The notes beneath the pieces are model-generated. The model did no database searches. It was given only the letters and a program-made list of their open reading frames with translations, and had not been told where the DNA came from. A stretch of 64,000 bases of DNA, from the NCBI RefSeq assembly GCF_900460065.1, contig NZ_UAVD01000027.1, positions 362,759 to 426,758 on the forward strand, given 5' to 3'. This DNA comes from Streptomyces griseus (lineage in GTDB: Bacteria; Actinomycetota; Actinomycetes; Streptomycetales; Streptomycetaceae). The position numbers were made by a program, and so were the translations under genes. Of this stretch, positions 31,328 through 39,322 are shown piece by piece; the first letter of the stretch is position 1, and the number at the start of each line of letters is the position of its first letter.

Positions 31328-33816
31328 CGAGCCCCACCGGGACGGCGGCGGCGCCCGGGGCGCCGATCCCGCCCGGGGCGGCAGCCGTGACCGTGACCGG
31401 GGCGGACGGGCCGGGGCCCCGCGTGGCCGCCGGGCCCTGGCTCCTGGGGGTGCGGCACCACGGACCCGGGTCGGCCCGCGCGGTCCTCGCCGCGCTCGCT
31501 GCGGCCCGTCCGGCCGCCGTGCTCATCGAGGGGCCGCCCGAGGCCGACGCGCTGCTGCCCCTCGCCGCCGACCCGCACATGCGTCCCCCCGTCGCGCTGC
31601 TCGCGCACGCCGTGGACGACCCGGGGCGGGCCTCCTTCTGGCCGATGGCCGCCTTCTCGCCCGAGTGGGTGGCCATCCGCTGGGCTCTCGACCACGGCGT
31701 CCCGGTCCGCTTCATCGACCTCCCCGCCGCCCACTCCCTCGCGTTCGACGAACCCGCGCCGGGCGTCGGCAGCGAGGAGCCGGCGGGGGGACGGGACGGG
31801 GAAGAGGCCACGCCGGTCGTCGACCCGATCCGGGTCCTCGCCGAGACCGCCGGACACGACGATCCCGAACGCTGGTGGGAGGACGTCGTCGAGCACCGCC
31901 CGCCCACCGGGACGACGCCCGCCGGCGGCCCGCCGCGAGCCACGGTCGACGTGGCCGACGGCGACGGCGCGGGTGACGAGCGCGACCGGGGCGACGCGCT
32001 CGCGCCCTTCGACGCGCTGGCGGAGGCGATGAGCGCTCTCCGCGAGGCGTACGGCGACGGCGGGCACCCCCGGGACGCGGTGCGCGAGGCGTACATGCGG
32101 ATCCGGTTGCGCACCGCGCGCAAGGAGTTCGGGGACGACGTCGCCGTCGTCTGCGGCGCCTGGCACGTCCCCGCCCTCGCCGGGCGGACCACCCTCGCAG
32201 CCGACCGCGCCCTGCTCAAGGGCCTCCCGAAGGTCAAGGCAGGCCTCACCTGGGTGCCCTGGACCCACCGGCGGCTCGCCCGGCACAGCGGATACGGGGC
32301 GGGGGTCGACTCACCGGGCTGGTACGGGCACCTCTTCGACGCCGCCGACCGGCCGATCGAGCGATGGATGACCAAGGTCGCCGGGCTGCTGCGCGGGGAG
32401 GACCGGCCCGTCTCCACCGCCCACGTCATCGAGGCCGTCAGGCTCGCCGAGACCCTCGCCGCCCTCCGGGGCCGCCCGCTGGCCGGCCTCGGCGAGGCCA
32501 CCGACGCGGTGCGGGCCGTCATGTGCGAGGGGTCCGACGTCCCGCTCGCCCTCGTCCGGGACCGGCTGATCGTCGGCGAGACCCTCGGCGAGGTGCCGGA
32601 CACCGCCCCCGCCGTCCCGCTCCAACGGGACCTGACCCGCAGCCAGCGCACCCTGCGGCTCAGGCCGGAGGCGTCGGAGCGCGCGCTCGACCTCGACCTG
32701 CGCAAGGAGACCGACGCCGCCCGCAGCCGCCTGCTGCACCGGCTGCGCCTCCTCGACGTCGGCTGGGGCGAGCCGGCCGAGGGCCGGGGCAGCACCGGCA
32801 CCTTCCGCGAGAGCTGGCGGCTGAGCTGGGAACCGGAACTGCACGTCCGGGTGGCGGAGGCGGGCGTGTGGGGCACCACCGTCCTCACCGCCGCCACCGC
32901 CAAGGCCGAGGCGGGGGCCGTGGCGGCGACCGCGCTGGCCGACGCCACCGCACTCGCCGAACGCTGCCTCCTGGCCGGACTGCCCGACGCGCTGCCCGTC
33001 GTGATGAGGGCGCTCGCCGACCGGGCCGCACTCGACGCGGACGTCGGCCACCTCGCGGACGCGCTGCCCGCCCTGGCCCGCTCCCTGCGGTACGGGGACG
33101 TCCGCTCCACGGACACGGCGGCGCTCGCGGAGGTCGCCGCCGGACTCGCCGAGCGGATCTGCGTCGGCCTGCCGCCCGCCTGCACCGGCCTCGACGCCGA
33201 CGGCGCCGAGGCGCTGCGCCGTCAGGTGGAGGCCGTGCACGGTGCGATCGGGCTGCTGCTCGCCGGTGCGTCCCCGGCCGAAGGACTGCGGGAGCGCTGG
33301 GACGCCGTCCTGCGCAAGCTGGCGGCCCGGGACACGGTCGCCGGGATCATCAGGGGCCGGGCCACCCGGTTGCTCCTGGACGAGGGGCGGCTGCCCGAGG
33401 ACGAGGCGGCCCGGCTGATGGGCCTGGCGCTCTCGCCCGGAACGCCGCCCGCCGACGCGGCCGCCTGGATCGAGGGATTCGTCGGCGGCGCGTCGGGCGG
33501 CGGCCTGCTGCTGGTCCACGACGAGCGGCTGCTCGGTCTCGTCGACGCCTGGCTGACCGGTGTCCCCGCCGAGATGTTCACCGATGTGCTGCCGCTGCTG
33601 CGCCGCACGTTCTCCGCGTACGAACCCGGTGTACGGCGCACGCTGGGCGAGCTGGTCCGGCGCGGGACCGTTCCCGGGGGAGCCCGCCGCGACGACGCCG
33701 GCAAGGCGCCCCGGGGCTTCGGGCCCGGCCTCGACCGGGCCCGGGCCGACGCGGTGGATCCGGTGCTGAGCCTCCTGATCGGCCGCCGACCGGAGCACGA
33801 GGAGGCAGCGGGATGA
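31324..33816 (+). CDS. DUF5682 family protein with TraB/TIKI-like GxxH motifs
   Basis: Large cytoplasmic protein of 830 aa, middle gene of the MoxR-VWA operon. Family marks are GVRHHGPGSARAV (G42-H45-H46) and VLIEGPPEAD (Glu69); later VAVVCGAWHVPAL gives a second GxxH (G278, H281). The pair of GxxH motifs plus an early Glu is the signature of the TraB/PrgY-EreA-TIKI hydrolase superfamily, so the first 290 residues may be a metal-dependent hydrolase; this is my inference. The remaining 540 residues are helical repeats. Both ends overlap neighbours by ATGA. Likely the substrate or effector of the MoxR-VWA machine. Confidence 0.78.
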   Translation: MTSPTGTAAAPGAPIPPGAAAVTVTGADGPGPRVAAGPWLLGVRHHGPGSARAVLAALAAARPAAVLIEGPPEADALLPLAADPHMRPPVALLAHAVDDPGRASFWPMAAFSPEWVAIRWALDHGVPVRFIDLPAAHSLAFDEPAPGVGSEEPAGGRDGEEATPVVDPIRVLAETAGHDDPERWWEDVVEHRPPTGTTPAGGPPRATVDVADGDGAGDERDRGDALAPFDALAEAMSALREAYGDGGHPRDAVREAYMRIRLRTARKEFGDDVAVVCGAWHVPALAGRTTLAADRALLKGLPKVKAGLTWVPWTHRRLARHSGYGAGVDSPGWYGHLFDAADRPIERWMTKVAGLLRGEDRPVSTAHVIEAVRLAETLAALRGRPLAGLGEATDAVRAVMCEGSDVPLALVRDRLIVGETLGEVPDTAPAVPLQRDLTRSQRTLRLRPEASERALDLDLRKETDAARSRLLHRLRLLDVGWGEPAEGRGSTGTFRESWRLSWEPELHVRVAEAGVWGTTVLTAATAKAEAGAVAATALADATALAERCLLAGLPDALPVVMRALADRAALDADVGHLADALPALARSLRYGDVRSTDTAALAEVAAGLAERICVGLPPACTGLDADGAEALRRQVEAVHGAIGLLLAGASPAEGLRERWDAVLRKLAARDTVAGIIRGRATRLLLDEGRLPEDEAARLMGLALSPGTPPADAAAWIEGFVGGASGGGLLLVHDERLLGLVDAWLTGVPAEMFTDVLPLLRRTFSAYEPGVRRTLGELVRRGTVPGGARRDDAGKAPRGFGPGLDRARADAVDPVLSLLIGRRPEHEEAAG

Positions 33817-35237
33817 CGACACACGGCCCGTGCGCACCGGACCCGTGCGCACCGGACGGTGGCGTACCGGACGGTGGTGTACCGGTCTACGGCGGGACGG
33901 AACCGACGGGCCCGACCGGCTCGACGGACTCGGCCGACTCGACGGAACCGACGGATCGAACGGGCTCGACGGACGCGACGGGGGAGACGATGGAACGCAC
34001 GACGGCGCATGCCCCCGGGACGGCGGCGCGGCCCTCCGCCCCGCAGGTGCCCGACGCCGAACGGCTGCGGCGCTGGCGGATGGTGCTCGGCGCGGACGGC
34101 GCCGACAGCACCGGGCGCGCCCTCACCGGCCGGGACGCCGCGATGGACGGTGCGCTGGAGGCGTTGTACGGCGGGGGCGCGGCGAAGAAGCCCGGCGGCC
34201 GGGGCACGGGCGGCCGTTCGGCGGGCCTCGGTGCTTCGGCGCCCTCCGTCGCCCGCTGGCTCGGCGACATCCGGACCTACTTCCCCAGCTCCGTGGTCCA
34301 GGTCATGCAGCGCGACGCGATCGACCGGCTCGGCCTGGCGAATCTGCTCCTCGAACCGGAGATGCTGGAGGCGGTCGAGGCGGACGTCCACCTCGTCGGC
34401 TCCCTGCTCTCCCTCAACAAGGCGATGCCCGAGACGACGAAGGAGACCGCGCGCGCTGTGGTCCGCAGGGTCGTCGAGGACCTGGAGAAGCGTCTGGCGA
34501 GCCGTACCAGAGCCACCCTGGCCGGCGCCCTGGACCGCTCGGCGCGCACCGGCCGGCCCCGTCACCGGGACATCGACTGGAACCGCACCGTCCGGGCCAA
34601 CCTCAAGAACTACCTCCCTCTGCCGGGGGAGGGCGGCGCGCCGCCGGGGGGCACGATCGTTCCCGAGCGCCTCGTCGGCTACGGGCGTGCCTCCCGGTCC
34701 ACGAAGAAGGACGTCGTCCTGTGTATCGACCAGTCGGGCTCGATGGCCGCCTCGGTCGTCCACGCCTCGGTCTTCGGCGCGGTGCTCGCCTCCATGCGCA
34801 CCCTCTCGACCCGGCTCGTCGTCTTCGACACGGCGGTCGTCGACCTCACGGACCGGCTCGACGACCCGGTCGACGTCCTCTTCGGCATCCAGCTCGGGGG
34901 CGGCACCGACATCAACCGGGCGCTCGCCTACTGCCAGTCGAGGATCTCCCGCCCCGCGGACACCGTCGTCGTCCTCATCAGCGACCTCTACGAGGGCGGC
35001 ATCCGCGACGAGATGATCAAGCGGGTGGCCGCGATGAAGACCTCCGGCGTGCAGTTCGTGACGCTGCTCGCGCTCTCCGACGAGGGCGCACCCGCCTACG
35101 ACCACGAGCACGCGGCGGCGCTCGGAGCGCTGGGCGTACCGGCGTTCGCCTGTACGCCGGATCTCTTCCCGGACGTCATGGCGGCGGCGATCGAGAAGAG
35201 GCCACTGCCCGTACCGGACGAGGAGGTCCAGCGGTGA
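33813..35237 (+). CDS. VWA (von Willebrand factor A) domain protein
   Basis: Cytoplasmic VWA protein of 474 aa, partner of MoxR. The first 70 residues are low-complexity (G-S-T-D and P-D-G-G-V repeats, encoded by near-perfect DNA repeats at about 33840-33980); an internal ATG at 33990 could be a secondary start. The VWA domain begins near residue 298 with a complete MIDAS: D306-Q-S308-G-S310 (CIDQSGSMAAS), the Thr in GGGTDINRAL and the Asp in VLISDLYEG. The N-terminal helical part contains the family-like WLGDIRTYFPSSVVQVMQRDA. ATG 33813 overlaps the DUF5682 stop (ATGA). Confidence 0.9.
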   Translation: MTTHGPCAPDPCAPDGGVPDGGVPVYGGTEPTGPTGSTDSADSTEPTDRTGSTDATGETMERTTAHAPGTAARPSAPQVPDAERLRRWRMVLGADGADSTGRALTGRDAAMDGALEALYGGGAAKKPGGRGTGGRSAGLGASAPSVARWLGDIRTYFPSSVVQVMQRDAIDRLGLANLLLEPEMLEAVEADVHLVGSLLSLNKAMPETTKETARAVVRRVVEDLEKRLASRTRATLAGALDRSARTGRPRHRDIDWNRTVRANLKNYLPLPGEGGAPPGGTIVPERLVGYGRASRSTKKDVVLCIDQSGSMAASVVHASVFGAVLASMRTLSTRLVVFDTAVVDLTDRLDDPVDVLFGIQLGGGTDINRALAYCQSRISRPADTVVVLISDLYEGGIRDEMIKRVAAMKTSGVQFVTLLALSDEGAPAYDHEHAAALGALGVPAFACTPDLFPDVMAAAIEKRPLPVPDEEVQR

Positions 35238-35437
35238 CCGGGGAGGTGCGCGTACCGGCTCCGACGAACCCGTCCCGACGAGCCGGCTCCGACGGGGACG
35301 AACCGCGCGGGCCGGACGGCCCCACGGTTCACCCCATCGGAGGACACGGCCCAGGGGCCCGGGCCGGGCGCTCCGGTTCCGACCAGCCCCTTCCGGCTCC
35401 CGGCCGGTCCCGCCCGGGAGCCTGGGCGGCCACCCCC

Positions 35438-35485
35438 TGTGACCGTTATCACCGCTCAGGTGTGATCTGCGATTTAGGGTCACAC
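35438..35485 (+). promoter_or_regulatory. cluster of TGTGA/TCAC dyads upstream of sucC
   Basis: TGTGA-N6-TCACC (35438-35453) resembles a CRP-type site; GTGTGA-N14-TCACAC (35460-35485) brackets a -10-like TAGGGT (35475-35480). A further dyad GTGAC-N6-GTCAC lies at 35550-35565. All are in the 394-base gap 35238-35631, which otherwise shows no gene. Streptomyces Crp recognises similar half-sites, but the binding protein is not known. Confidence 0.4.
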
Positions 35486-35631
35486 GGAGCGCGGGGATAA
35501 CCTGCCGGATGGACATGCCGCGTACTCGGACACCGTGTACGCCTCCCTTGTGACCGCGCAGTCACGTTGCCCATCGCGGCACGCCCACGCAGAAGAACGA
35601 ACCGCGATACCACTAAAAGGGACGGACGCGC

Positions 35632-36813
35632 GTGGACCTGTTCGAGTACCAGGCGAGGGACCTCTTCGCCAAGCACGGTGTACCGGTGCTGGCCGGTGAA
35701 GTCATCGACACGCCTGAGGCAGCCCGCGAGGCGACCGAGAAGCTGGGCGGCAAGTCTGTCGTCAAGGCGCAGGTGAAGGTCGGTGGCCGCGGCAAGGCCG
35801 GCGGCGTGAAGCTGGCGGCCGACCCCGACGAGGCGGTCGCCCGGGCGACCGACATTCTCGGCATGGACATCAAGGGCCACACGGTCCACAAGGTGATGAT
35901 CGCCGAGCTGTCCCCGGAGATCGAGGCGGAGTACTACGTCTCGTACCTCCTCGACCGCACCAACCGCACCTTCCTGGCCATGGCCTCGGTGCAGGGCGGC
36001 ATGGACATCGAGGAGGTCGCGGAGAAGACTCCCGAGGCCCTCGCGAAGGTCCCCGTCAACGCCGTCGACGGCGTCGACATCGCCAAGGCCCGCGAGATCG
36101 TGGCCCAGGCGAAGTTCCCGGCCGACGTGGCCGAGGGTGTCGCCGAGGCGCTGGTGACCCTGTGGGACACCTTCGTCGCCGAGGACGCGCTCCTCGTCGA
36201 GGTCAACCCCCTGGTGAAGACCAAGGACGGCCGGATCCTGGCCCTGGACGGCAAGGTGTCTCTCGACGAGAACGCCGACTTCCGCCAGCCGGACCACGAG
36301 GCCCTCGAGGACAAGGACGCAGCCAACCCGCTCGAGGCTGCCGCCAAGGCCAAGAACCTCAACTACGTCAAGCTCGACGGCGAGGTCGGCATCATCGGCA
36401 ACGGTGCCGGTCTGGTCATGTCGACCCTGGACGTCGTCGCGTACGCCGGTGAGAACCACGGCAACGTGAAGCCCGCCAACTTCCTCGACATCGGTGGCGG
36501 CGCCTCCGCGGAGGTCATGGCGAACGGCCTGGAGATCATCCTCGGCGACCCGGACGTCCGGTCCGTGTTCGTCAACGTCTTCGGTGGCATCACCGCCTGT
36601 GACGAGGTCGCCAACGGCATCGTGCAGGCGCTCGCGCTCCTGGAGTCCAAGGGCGAGAAGGTCGAGAAGCCGCTGGTCGTGCGTCTCGACGGCAACAACG
36701 CGGAGCTGGGTCGCAAGATCCTTTCCGACGCCAACCACCCGCTCGTGCAGCGCGTGGACACCATGGACGGCGCGGCCGACAAGGCCGCCGAGCTCGCCGC
36801 GGCCGCGAAGTAA
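35632..36813 (+). CDS. sucC: succinyl-CoA synthetase beta subunit (ADP/GDP-forming)
   Basis: TCA-cycle enzyme subunit, 393 aa, with an N-terminal ATP-grasp domain (FEYQARDLFAKHGVPV, KAQVKVGGRGKAGGVK, nucleotide-binding EVNPLVKT) and a C-terminal ligase-CoA domain (GNGAGLVMSTLD, NFLDIGGGA, FVNVFGGITACDEVA). The start is GTG 35632 with AAAGGGA about 12 bases upstream. Full length and intact. Followed after 21 bases by sucD, with which it forms the alpha-beta complex making succinate plus ATP/GTP from succinyl-CoA. The long upstream region holds several dyads that may regulate it. Confidence 0.97.
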   Translation: MDLFEYQARDLFAKHGVPVLAGEVIDTPEAAREATEKLGGKSVVKAQVKVGGRGKAGGVKLAADPDEAVARATDILGMDIKGHTVHKVMIAELSPEIEAEYYVSYLLDRTNRTFLAMASVQGGMDIEEVAEKTPEALAKVPVNAVDGVDIAKAREIVAQAKFPADVAEGVAEALVTLWDTFVAEDALLVEVNPLVKTKDGRILALDGKVSLDENADFRQPDHEALEDKDAANPLEAAAKAKNLNYVKLDGEVGIIGNGAGLVMSTLDVVAYAGENHGNVKPANFLDIGGGASAEVMANGLEIILGDPDVRSVFVNVFGGITACDEVANGIVQALALLESKGEKVEKPLVVRLDGNNAELGRKILSDANHPLVQRVDTMDGAADKAAELAAAAK

Positions 36814-36834
36814 GGAAGAGGGACTCAGACCACC

Positions 36835-37719
36835 ATGGCTATCTTCCTCACCAAGGACAGCAAGGTCATCGTCCAGGGGATGACCGGCGCGACGGGCATG
36901 AAGCACACCAAGCTCATGCTCGCCGACGGCACCAACATCGTCGGCGGCGTGAACCCGCGCAAGGCCGGCACCTCCGTCGACTTCGACGGCACCGAGGTAC
37001 CGGTATTCGGCTCCGTCGCCGAGGCGATGGAGAAGACCGGCGCGAACGTGTCCGTCCTCTTCGTGCCGCCGGCCTTCTCCAAGGCCGCCGTCGTCGAGGC
37101 GATCGACGCCGAGATCCCGCTCGCCGTCGTGATCACCGAGGGCATCGCCGTCCACGACTCGGCCGCCTTCTGGGCGTACGCCGGCGCGAAGGGCAACAAG
37201 ACCCGGATCATCGGCCCGAACTGCCCGGGTCTCATCACCCCCGGCCAGTCCAACGCCGGCATCATCCCGGGCGACATCACCAAGCCCGGCCGCATCGGTC
37301 TCGTGTCGAAGTCCGGCACGCTGACCTACCAGATGATGTACGAGCTCCGTGACATCGGCTTCTCGTCCGCCGTCGGCATCGGTGGCGACCCGGTCATCGG
37401 CACCACGCACATCGACGCCCTCGCGGCGTTCGAGGCGGACCCGGAGACCGACCTCATCGTGATGATCGGCGAGATCGGCGGCGACGCCGAGGAGCGTGCC
37501 GCCGACTTCATCAAGGCGAACGTCACCAAGCCGGTCGTCGGTTACGTCGCGGGCTTCACCGCCCCGGAGGGCAAGACCATGGGCCACGCCGGCGCCATCG
37601 TCTCCGGCTCCTCGGGCACCGCCCAGGCGAAGAAGGAGGCCCTTGAGGCCGCCGGCGTGAAGGTCGGCAAGACGCCGACCGAGACCGCCAAGCTGGCGCG
37701 CGAGATCCTCGGCGCCTGA
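36835..37719 (+). CDS. sucD: succinyl-CoA synthetase alpha subunit
   Basis: CoA-binding, phospho-histidine subunit, 294 aa. CoA-binding Rossmann motif VIVQGMTGATGMKHT is at the N-terminus, GPNCPGLITPG and SKSGTLTYQ follow, and the active-site His251 lies in MGHAGAIVSGSSGTA. ATG 36835 has GGAAGAGGG upstream. It is co-transcribed with sucC, and two hairpins (37713-37735 and 37752-37803) close the operon. Standard length with no irregularities. Confidence 0.97.
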   Translation: MAIFLTKDSKVIVQGMTGATGMKHTKLMLADGTNIVGGVNPRKAGTSVDFDGTEVPVFGSVAEAMEKTGANVSVLFVPPAFSKAAVVEAIDAEIPLAVVITEGIAVHDSAAFWAYAGAKGNKTRIIGPNCPGLITPGQSNAGIIPGDITKPGRIGLVSKSGTLTYQMMYELRDIGFSSAVGIGGDPVIGTTHIDALAAFEADPETDLIVMIGEIGGDAEERAADFIKANVTKPVVGYVAGFTAPEGKTMGHAGAIVSGSSGTAQAKKEALEAAGVKVGKTPTETAKLAREILGA

Positions 37720-37751
37720 CGCGGTCGGTCAGGCGGCGGAGACACGCTGCG

Positions 37752-37803
37752 AACGGCGCGGGCCCGCACTCCCTGTGACGCAGGGGTGCGGGCCCGCGCC
37801 GTT
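37752..37803. terminator. strong terminator after sucCD
   Basis: AACGGCGCGGGCCCGCAC (37752-37769) and GTGCGGGCCCGCGCCGTT (37786-37803) form a perfect 18-bp stem, with CCCTG/CAGGG pairing in the loop. A smaller hairpin CGCCTGAC/GTCAGGCG (37713-37720 with 37728-37735) overlaps the sucD stop codon. It also lies downstream of the convergent gene at 37902. Confidence 0.88.
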
Positions 37804-37901
37804 GGCGTACGCGCCCACGGCCGGTACGGCGGCCCGGTCCGGGTGACGGCGCGGCCCCGACGGCAGCCCGGTCCGGGTGACGGCCCGGGTGGAGTGCCGG
37901 C

Positions 37902-39206
37902 TCACCGCAGCTGCGGAACCAGTCGCTCCGGGCCGTGCGCCAACTGCTCGCGCAGCGACTTCTGGAGCTGCAGGTCCTGGACGGTGAGCTGCTGCGGACC
38001 ACCTCGGGGCGGTACGCCCCCGACCCGCTCGGCGGGGGCGATCGGCGGCTCGTAGTGGGTGGGCGCGGTGTGCAGGGTCAGGCCGGTCACCGCGATGAGC
38101 AGGGCGACGCCCGCGATGGCCGCCCGGGTCCACAGCCTGGCCTTGTCCTCGCTGCCGGTGCGCACGGCACGGGCCGGCTGCGGCACGGGGACGTGCTCGG
38201 CGCGCGCGAGCCCGCCGAGCCGGTCGTGCAGCAGGGCCGACTGCTCGGCGGGCGAGGGGGCGGCCGCGAGTTCCGGGAGCCGCTCGGCGACGGCGGCGCG
38301 GGCGGTCATCAGACGGCCCGCCGCCGCCGGGGTGCTGGCCTCCGTCTCGGCCGCGGTCTCCGGGAGGTCCAGCCCGACACCGTCGTACAGGAGGAGTGTG
38401 CGCCGGTAGGCCGGGGGCAGGTCGAGCAGCGCGTCGAACAGCGCCCGCTTCCCCGGCTCCGTGGGCGGGGCGTCGGGATGCCGGTGCGCGCGGCGCAGCC
38501 GGTGCCAGGGGGACATCGCGTACTCGTACGCCGCCGCCCGCACCCAGCCGGCCGGGTCGCGGTCGACGGCTACCTCGGGCCAGCGGTGCCAGGCCAGTTG
38601 GAAGGCGCGCTCGACCGACTCACGGGCCAGGGCGCGGCGGCCGGTCAGCAGGTAGGCCTGCCGGACGAGGGCGGGGGCGGTCCGGGCGTACAGCTCGTCG
38701 AACGCCTCGGCGGGGGAGAGCCGCCGCTCGCCGACCGCCTCCGCGCCCCCTTCCGCGGCGCCCTCCCCCTTGTCCTCCGCCGCGATCTCCCCCGTGCTCC
38801 CCCTCTTGTCCTCCGCCGCGATCTTTGCCGTGCTCGCCCTCTTGTCCTCTGCCGCGCTCTCCGCCTCCGCCTGCGCCTGCGCCGCCACCGTCGCCCGTGC
38901 CTCCGGGGCGGGTTCGGGCGGGGGCGCGGGCAGCGGCTCCGGAGGGGCGGGAGCCACGGCCACGACCGCCGACGGCGTCGTGGTGGGCGCCTTCGGTCCG
39001 GGGGCGATGAGCTTCGCGTACAGCGCGCGCTTGCGTCCGCGCGGGCTCGTGCGCCCCGTCTCCCAGGAGCGCACGGTGGCGCGCGTGACGCCGACGGCCG
39101 CCGCCACCTGCTCCTCGCTCAGCGACTTCGCCTCGCGCAGTCTGCGGCGCTCCTTGGGGGAGGGCAGCTGCGGTGCGGCGGCCTCGTCGGTCGTACTCCG
39201 GGTCAT
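37902..39206 (-). CDS. membrane-anchored XRE-HTH / ECF-sigma-like fusion regulator
   Basis: Unusual 434-aa protein. Residues about 15-70 are an XRE-type helix-turn-helix (ERRRLREAKSLSEEQVAAAVGVTRATVRSWETGR). A Pro/Ala/Glu linker with three near-repeats of A-A-E-D-K-R-x-S-T (about 120-150) leads to a sigma-70 family, ECF-like part (region 2: AFDELYARTAPALVRQAYLLTGRR; region 4-like helices: LDLPPAYRRTLLL). A single transmembrane helix (TRAAIAGVALLIAVTGLTL) lies near residue 375, followed by a short outer tail. ATG 39206 is preferred over an upstream ATG at 39269. Likely a transcription factor held at the membrane; targets unknown. Divergent from a DUF6350 gene. Confidence 0.8.
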   Translation of the reverse strand: MTRSTTDEAAAPQLPSPKERRRLREAKSLSEEQVAAAVGVTRATVRSWETGRTSPRGRKRALYAKLIAPGPKAPTTTPSAVVAVAPAPPEPLPAPPPEPAPEARATVAAQAQAEAESAAEDKRASTAKIAAEDKRGSTGEIAAEDKGEGAAEGGAEAVGERRLSPAEAFDELYARTAPALVRQAYLLTGRRALARESVERAFQLAWHRWPEVAVDRDPAGWVRAAAYEYAMSPWHRLRRAHRHPDAPPTEPGKRALFDALLDLPPAYRRTLLLYDGVGLDLPETAAETEASTPAAAGRLMTARAAVAERLPELAAAPSPAEQSALLHDRLGGLARAEHVPVPQPARAVRTGSEDKARLWTRAAIAGVALLIAVTGLTLHTAPTHYEPPIAPAERVGGVPPRGGPQQLTVQDLQLQKSLREQLAHGPERLVPQLR

Positions 39207-39261
39207 GGACGACCCCCGGCAGCACCGCACGGAGTGAAAAAGTACATAAACGTATATTGAG

Positions 39262-39306
39262 CGACACAACGGCCGTTCGCGCGTTACGCGACATAAGCGC
39301 GTGTCG
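39262..39306. promoter_or_regulatory. dyads in the divergent promoter region
   Basis: CGACAC (39262-39267) and GTGTCG (39301-39306) form an inverted pair around the 10-base palindrome AACGGCCGTT (39268-39277) and CGCG-TTA-CGCG near 39280-39290. Just upstream the sequence is unusually A/T-rich (AAAAAGTACATAAACGTATATT, 39236-39257 region). Probably holds both divergent promoters and perhaps an operator for the XRE/sigma fusion. Confidence 0.35.
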
Positions 39307-39322
39307 TTGGCAGCATGGGCCG

